DNA from: Acidobacteriota bacterium
GTDB taxonomy: Bacteria; Acidobacteriota; Terriglobia; Terriglobales; Acidobacteriaceae
Direction: 5' to 3'
Length of the DNA stretch: 8,015 nucleotides
NCBI GenBank assembly: GCA_021809235.1
Contig: JAKBAG010000143.1
Location: forward strand, 1-8,015
Shown: piece after piece, positions 5,474 to 8,015 of the stretch
Layout of the letters: the number at the start of each line of letters is the position of its first letter
Numbering within the stretch: position 1 is the first letter of the stretch
Notes under the pieces: generated by a model
What the model saw: the letters and a program-made list of their open reading frames with translations, nothing else
Database searches by the model: none
Told to the model about the DNA's origin: nothing
Made by a program: the position numbers and the translations under genes

Positions 5474-6316
5474 GTGATCGAGAGCGAAGCCAGCACCGGC
5501 AGGACGGGAATCGAGGTGGAGCGGCTCCGGACACTGCTGCTGGCGATGGCTGGAGAGCATGCGCCGGGGCGCGAGTTTTCGATGGCCATTGCCGAGCTGG
5601 CGCGCGCCGGGCGCTTTGAGCAGCTGCGCAGCGTGCTGCCGTCCGTGGTGTACGAAGAGCTATGGCACCGGCAGCAGGCCGATCCGGAGCGCTTTGCCGG
5701 GGAGTGGGAGCAGCTGGCACGGGAGATGCAGCAGGGTTTTGTGCAGCATGCACGGCAGCGGCTGACCCTGCTGACGCGCACCCAGCAGGCAGGGACGCGA
5801 GGGGATGCTCCGGCCTGGCAGGCCATTCAACTGGCACTGGATGCCCAGCAGGGCGACCTGCTGCGGGCGGCCATGGCCGCCGAGATGATTGACCTGATTG
5901 AGCCAGCCGTAGCGCGTGCCCAGCACCTGAGGGAATGCGTGGTGGAGCAGTCAGCCTCTGATGAGGCGGATCGCTATCTGGACGAGGCGACACGCTGCTA
6001 CTTCTTTGCGCTGTTTACGGCCTGCGCGGTAATGTGCCGGTCCGTGCTGGAGGAGGCAATCCGGCAGCGGCTGCCGGAGACTCTGCGACGGCAGATCCAA
6101 TCCCGGTATCGGAACGCAGCGACGCTGGGCAATCTGCTGCACGAGATGAATAACAATCTGAAGGCGACGGGGATTGATCCGGAGTTTCCACGACTGGCCA
6201 ACCTGGTGAACGATATCGGCAAGCGGGCCGTGCATCAGGGTCTGATTGCCGAGGATGAGGCACGCGGCTGCCTGCAGTATGCCCGCAAAGCGCTGGAGAT
6301 GCTGCTGAGCGCCTGA
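5474..6316 (+). CDS. Hypothetical helical protein with DUF4145-like C-terminus
   Basis: This 280-residue protein is predicted to be soluble and almost wholly helical, with no signal peptide or membrane segment. Residues 1-160 are Gln/Glu/Arg-rich helices I cannot place. Residues 170-278 resemble DUF4145: EATRCYFFALFTACAVMCRSVLEEAI-like helix pair, LGNLLHEM (218-225), the LVNDIGKRAVHQG loop (244-256) and a closing DEARGCLQYARKALEMLL helix. DUF4145 is, to my knowledge, grouped with HEPN-like helical domains, often found in restriction and defence proteins. The HEPN RNase motif (Arg, 4-6 residues, His) is not obvious: R251 lies only three residues before H254. Activity is therefore unknown. The GTG start is chosen because it opens the frame and coding bias begins there; there is no clear ribosome site. 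An internal ATG at 5546 would drop 24 residues. It stands alone between ridA and convergent dnaB. Confidence 0.8.
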   Translation: MIESEASTGRTGIEVERLRTLLLAMAGEHAPGREFSMAIAELARAGRFEQLRSVLPSVVYEELWHRQQADPERFAGEWEQLAREMQQGFVQHARQRLTLLTRTQQAGTRGDAPAWQAIQLALDAQQGDLLRAAMAAEMIDLIEPAVARAQHLRECVVEQSASDEADRYLDEATRCYFFALFTACAVMCRSVLEEAIRQRLPETLRRQIQSRYRNAATLGNLLHEMNNNLKATGIDPEFPRLANLVNDIGKRAVHQGLIAEDEARGCLQYARKALEMLLSA

Positions 6317-6387
6317 AGGCTGACAACGCTGCGATCCGCCGGGAAACAGCCCGCCGATTCGATGGGGCAGTGCGCGGCTGGATCAAC

Positions 6388-7773
6388 TCAGTACTGCTCG
6401 TGCTGGGTGTCCAGATCCTCGAAGCGCGTGAACTGGCTGAGGAAGGCCAGGTTCACGGTTCCCGTGGGGCCGTTGCGCTGCTTGGCGATGATGATCTCTG
6501 CCTTGTTGCGGTCCGGGTCTTCTTCCTTGTCGCGGTTGTAGTAGCTTTCGCGATGAATGAAGGCCACCAGATCGGCATCCTGCTCGATGGATCCGGATTC
6601 GCGCAGGTCGCTGAGCATGGGGCGTTTGTCATCCCCACGGCGCTCGCTGGAACGGCTGAGCTGGCTGAGTGCGATGACCGGAACCTCCATCTCCTTGGCC
6701 AGCGCCTTCAGCCCGCGCGAGATGGCAGAGACCTCCTGGGTGCGGTTCTCCATGCGCTTGCCGCCCTGCGAGGGCAGACTGGCGGTCATCAGCTGCAGAT
6801 AGTCCACCAGAATCAGATCCACCTTGCCCTGCATCTGGCGCAGGCGTCGAACCTTGGCGCGCATCTCGGCCAGAGAGATGCCGGCGGTGTCATCGATGAA
6901 GATGGGAGCCTCGACGAGATCCTCCAGAGCGCGTCGCAGTTTTTCCTGGTCTTCGCGGCCAAGAAAGCCGGTCTGCAGCTTGCGTTGATCGACCCAGGCC
7001 TGGGAGGCGAGCATGCGGCGCAGCAGTGCCTCCTTGGACATTTCCAGCGAGAAGATGGCCACTACGGCGCGGCTGCGTACCGAGGCGTTCTGGGCGATAT
7101 TAACGGCCCAGGCGGTTTTCCCCATCGACGGGCGGGCGGCGATGATCACCAGATCGCCTTTCTGCAGTCCGCTGGTCATCTTGTCGAATTCCGAGTAATG
7201 GGTGGCCAGGCCGGTGACCTCGCGGGCCTGCTGATAGAGATTGTCGATGGAGCCGAAGGAGCCACTGACGATGTCCTCCAGGCTGGCCAACCCCTTGCTG
7301 ATGCCCTTTTCGCCCACCTCAAGAAGCTGGGATTCGGCAGCATTGAGCACGTCGAGAGCCGGTTCGCTCTGGTCAGCGGCGCGGGCAATGGCAGCCGAGC
7401 AGATGAGCATAAGCTGCCGGAGCAGGCTCTTGTCCTTGACGATCCGGATGTACTCCTCAAGGATGGGCCGACGCGGCAAACCCTCGGTGAGTGAAGCGAG
7501 GTAGGCGACGCCGCCGACGCTTTCGACCTCCTTGTTGCGGCCCAGCATCTCGGCAAGGGTGACCAGATCGATGGCATGGCCTTCGGCGCTGAGCTCGGCC
7601 ATGCGCAGGAAGATACGCTGGTGGGAATCGAGGGAGAAATCCTCGGCGACCAGCTTTTCCTGGGCTTCGGCCAGCAGGGCGTTGTCGAGCAGGATGGCAC
7701 CGAGGATGGTCCGTTCGGCGTCTGCGTTGGAGGGCAGTCCGGCGTCGAGAGTGAAGCTGGAGGCAGCGGCCAT
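6388..7773 (-). CDS. dnaB: Replicative DNA helicase
   Basis: The hexameric ATP-driven helicase that unwinds the replication fork and recruits primase. The 461-residue protein has standard length and both domains. The N-terminal domain (about 13-110) shows SNADAERTILGAILLD and the VTLAEML..VGGVAYLASL segment. The C-terminal RecA-like domain (about 185-455) has Walker A ARPSMGKT (213-220) with K219, the FSLEMSKE segment with catalytic E244, and Walker B VDLILVD (318-324) with D324. ALSQLSRSSERR (368-379) and LSDLRESGSIEQDADLV (387-403) follow, then AKQRNGPTG (430-438) carrying the likely arginine finger R433. No intein or deletion is present. The ATG at 7773 opens the conserved protein, but its upstream ribosome site is weak (GGAA). 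A TAGACT element stands 10 bases away, so the transcript may be almost leaderless. It is convergent with the DUF4145-like gene and divergent from the gene at 7961. Confidence 0.97.
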   Translation of the reverse strand: MAAASSFTLDAGLPSNADAERTILGAILLDNALLAEAQEKLVAEDFSLDSHQRIFLRMAELSAEGHAIDLVTLAEMLGRNKEVESVGGVAYLASLTEGLPRRPILEEYIRIVKDKSLLRQLMLICSAAIARAADQSEPALDVLNAAESQLLEVGEKGISKGLASLEDIVSGSFGSIDNLYQQAREVTGLATHYSEFDKMTSGLQKGDLVIIAARPSMGKTAWAVNIAQNASVRSRAVVAIFSLEMSKEALLRRMLASQAWVDQRKLQTGFLGREDQEKLRRALEDLVEAPIFIDDTAGISLAEMRAKVRRLRQMQGKVDLILVDYLQLMTASLPSQGGKRMENRTQEVSAISRGLKALAKEMEVPVIALSQLSRSSERRGDDKRPMLSDLRESGSIEQDADLVAFIHRESYYNRDKEEDPDRNKAEIIIAKQRNGPTGTVNLAFLSQFTRFEDLDTQHEQY

Positions 7774-7781
7774 GATGAGTT

Positions 7782-7789
7782 CCAGTCTA
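7782..7789 (-). promoter_or_regulatory. TAGACTGG motif just upstream of dnaB
   Basis: TAGACT on the minus strand is -10-like and ends 10 bases before the dnaB ATG, predicting a leader of only three or four bases. It is identical over eight bases to the motif before the GTG at 5474. No good -35 is seen. Confidence 0.35.
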
Positions 7790-7921
7790 ATTCGGGAGCA
7801 GAGCCGGACGGCAGCCGAGTGAGGCGGAAATCTGGCTCAGCCTGTGGGTGGATGTGGAAGCTCTGGAAAAGCGATCCCGAAGCGGCTGGTTTTCTTCCTC
7901 GTTTCCGCTTTTCATTCTCGC

Positions 7922-7938
7922 TACCGGCAACCCCGGTA
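7922..7938. repeat. Palindrome TACCGG-N5-CCGGTA in the dnaB divergent gap
   Basis: The two 6-bp arms (7922-7927 and 7933-7938) are perfect. The right arm overlaps a TAAAAT -10-like element (7937-7942) for the gene at 7961, so it may be an operator. It is short enough to be chance. Confidence 0.35.
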
Positions 7939-7942
7939 AAAT
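7937..7942 (+). promoter_or_regulatory. Candidate -10 for the exported-protein gene
   Basis: TAAAAT lies 18 bases before the ATG at 7961, with a short predicted leader containing the GAGGG ribosome site. The -35 position carries no clear match. It lies at the edge of the 187-base gap between dnaB and this gene. Confidence 0.28.
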
Positions 7943-7960
7943 CGTCCAAGAGGGATGATC

Positions 7961-8015
7961 ATGAAGCGATTTGTCTGGATTGTTGCATTTGCCGTAGTTT
8001 CCCCATGCCTGACCA
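7961..8015 (+). CDS. Start of an exported protein (cut by window edge)
   Basis: Eighteen codons are visible: MKRFVWIVAFAVVSPCLT. The basic start (K2, R3) and hydrophobic core (5-13) are a signal peptide. The cysteine at 16 follows VSP, which is not a good lipobox, so secretion or another anchoring mode is more likely than a lipoprotein, but the cleavage site may lie beyond the edge. GAGGG stands six bases before the ATG; an in-frame ATG two codons earlier overlaps that site and is less likely. No product can be named. It diverges from dnaB. Confidence 0.6.
   Translation, partial: MKRFVWIVAFAVVSPCLT

Noticed and set aside
4781..5560. Open-frame extension of the 204-residue lipoprotein upstream through ridA
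   Set aside because: The signal peptide and AGGAGG at the ATG at 4780 fix the start; the extension is antisense to ridA.
6317..6387. Possible bidirectional terminator between the DUF4145-like gene and dnaB
   Set aside because: Only a 4-bp CGGG/CCCG pairing is present, with no T-run on either strand.
6370..7494. Long open frame on the plus strand opposite dnaB (374 codons)
   Set aside because: dnaB motifs are intact on the other strand; the antisense product has no family features and no ribosome site of note.
7774..7949. Small minus-strand frame in the dnaB upstream gap
   Set aside because: It starts with an unsupported TTG and then runs on into dnaB in the wrong frame; no ribosome site and no recognisable protein.

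Overview
The window is GC-rich chromosomal DNA (roughly 60% GC by eye) that reads as housekeeping sequence. It is densely coding, with no tRNA, rRNA, CRISPR, IS element or phage gene recognised. Codon and amino-acid bias, two short lipoproteins (one with a glycine zipper, one with a LPIYPGA segment) and the pyrR-pyrB-pyrC order best fit an Acidobacteriota bacterium of the Terriglobia type. That assignment is an inference from style, not a database match.

Layout: (i) 1-2317, minus strand: a pyrimidine operon reading pyrR, then pyrB, then pyrC. The pyrC gene runs off the left edge. pyrB and pyrC overlap by 4 bases (ATGA); pyrR and pyrB are 103 bases apart and that gap can fold. (ii) 2430-3149, minus: a zinc-ribbon membrane protein of unknown function, starting at a TTG. 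(iii) 3251-3284: a strong intrinsic terminator closing (iv) 3311-4063, minus: a glycine-zipper lipoprotein. (v) 4166-4780, minus: a second, unrecognised lipoprotein. (vi) 4961-5353, plus: ridA. (vii) 5474-6316, plus: a protein with a DUF4145-like helical C-terminus. (viii) 6388-7773, minus: dnaB, the replicative helicase, convergent with (vii). (ix) 7961 to the right edge, plus: the first codons of an exported protein.

PyrR senses pyrimidine nucleotides and controls pyr expression. PyrB and PyrC catalyse consecutive steps, carbamoyl aspartate formation and its cyclisation to dihydroorotate. The other genes share no evident pathway. RidA removes reactive enamines from amino-acid metabolism, DnaB unwinds the replication fork, and the two lipoproteins and the zinc-ribbon protein belong to the envelope.

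No gap between genes exceeds 190 bases. The gaps hold candidate -10 elements, a few inverted or direct repeats and one convincing terminator. I do not see a clear new multi-gene system. The items most worth a second look are the DUF4145-like orphan, the identical TAGACTGG motif just upstream of two starts that lack a Shine-Dalgarno sequence, the folded pyrR-pyrB gap, and the repeat structures in front of the two lipoprotein genes.
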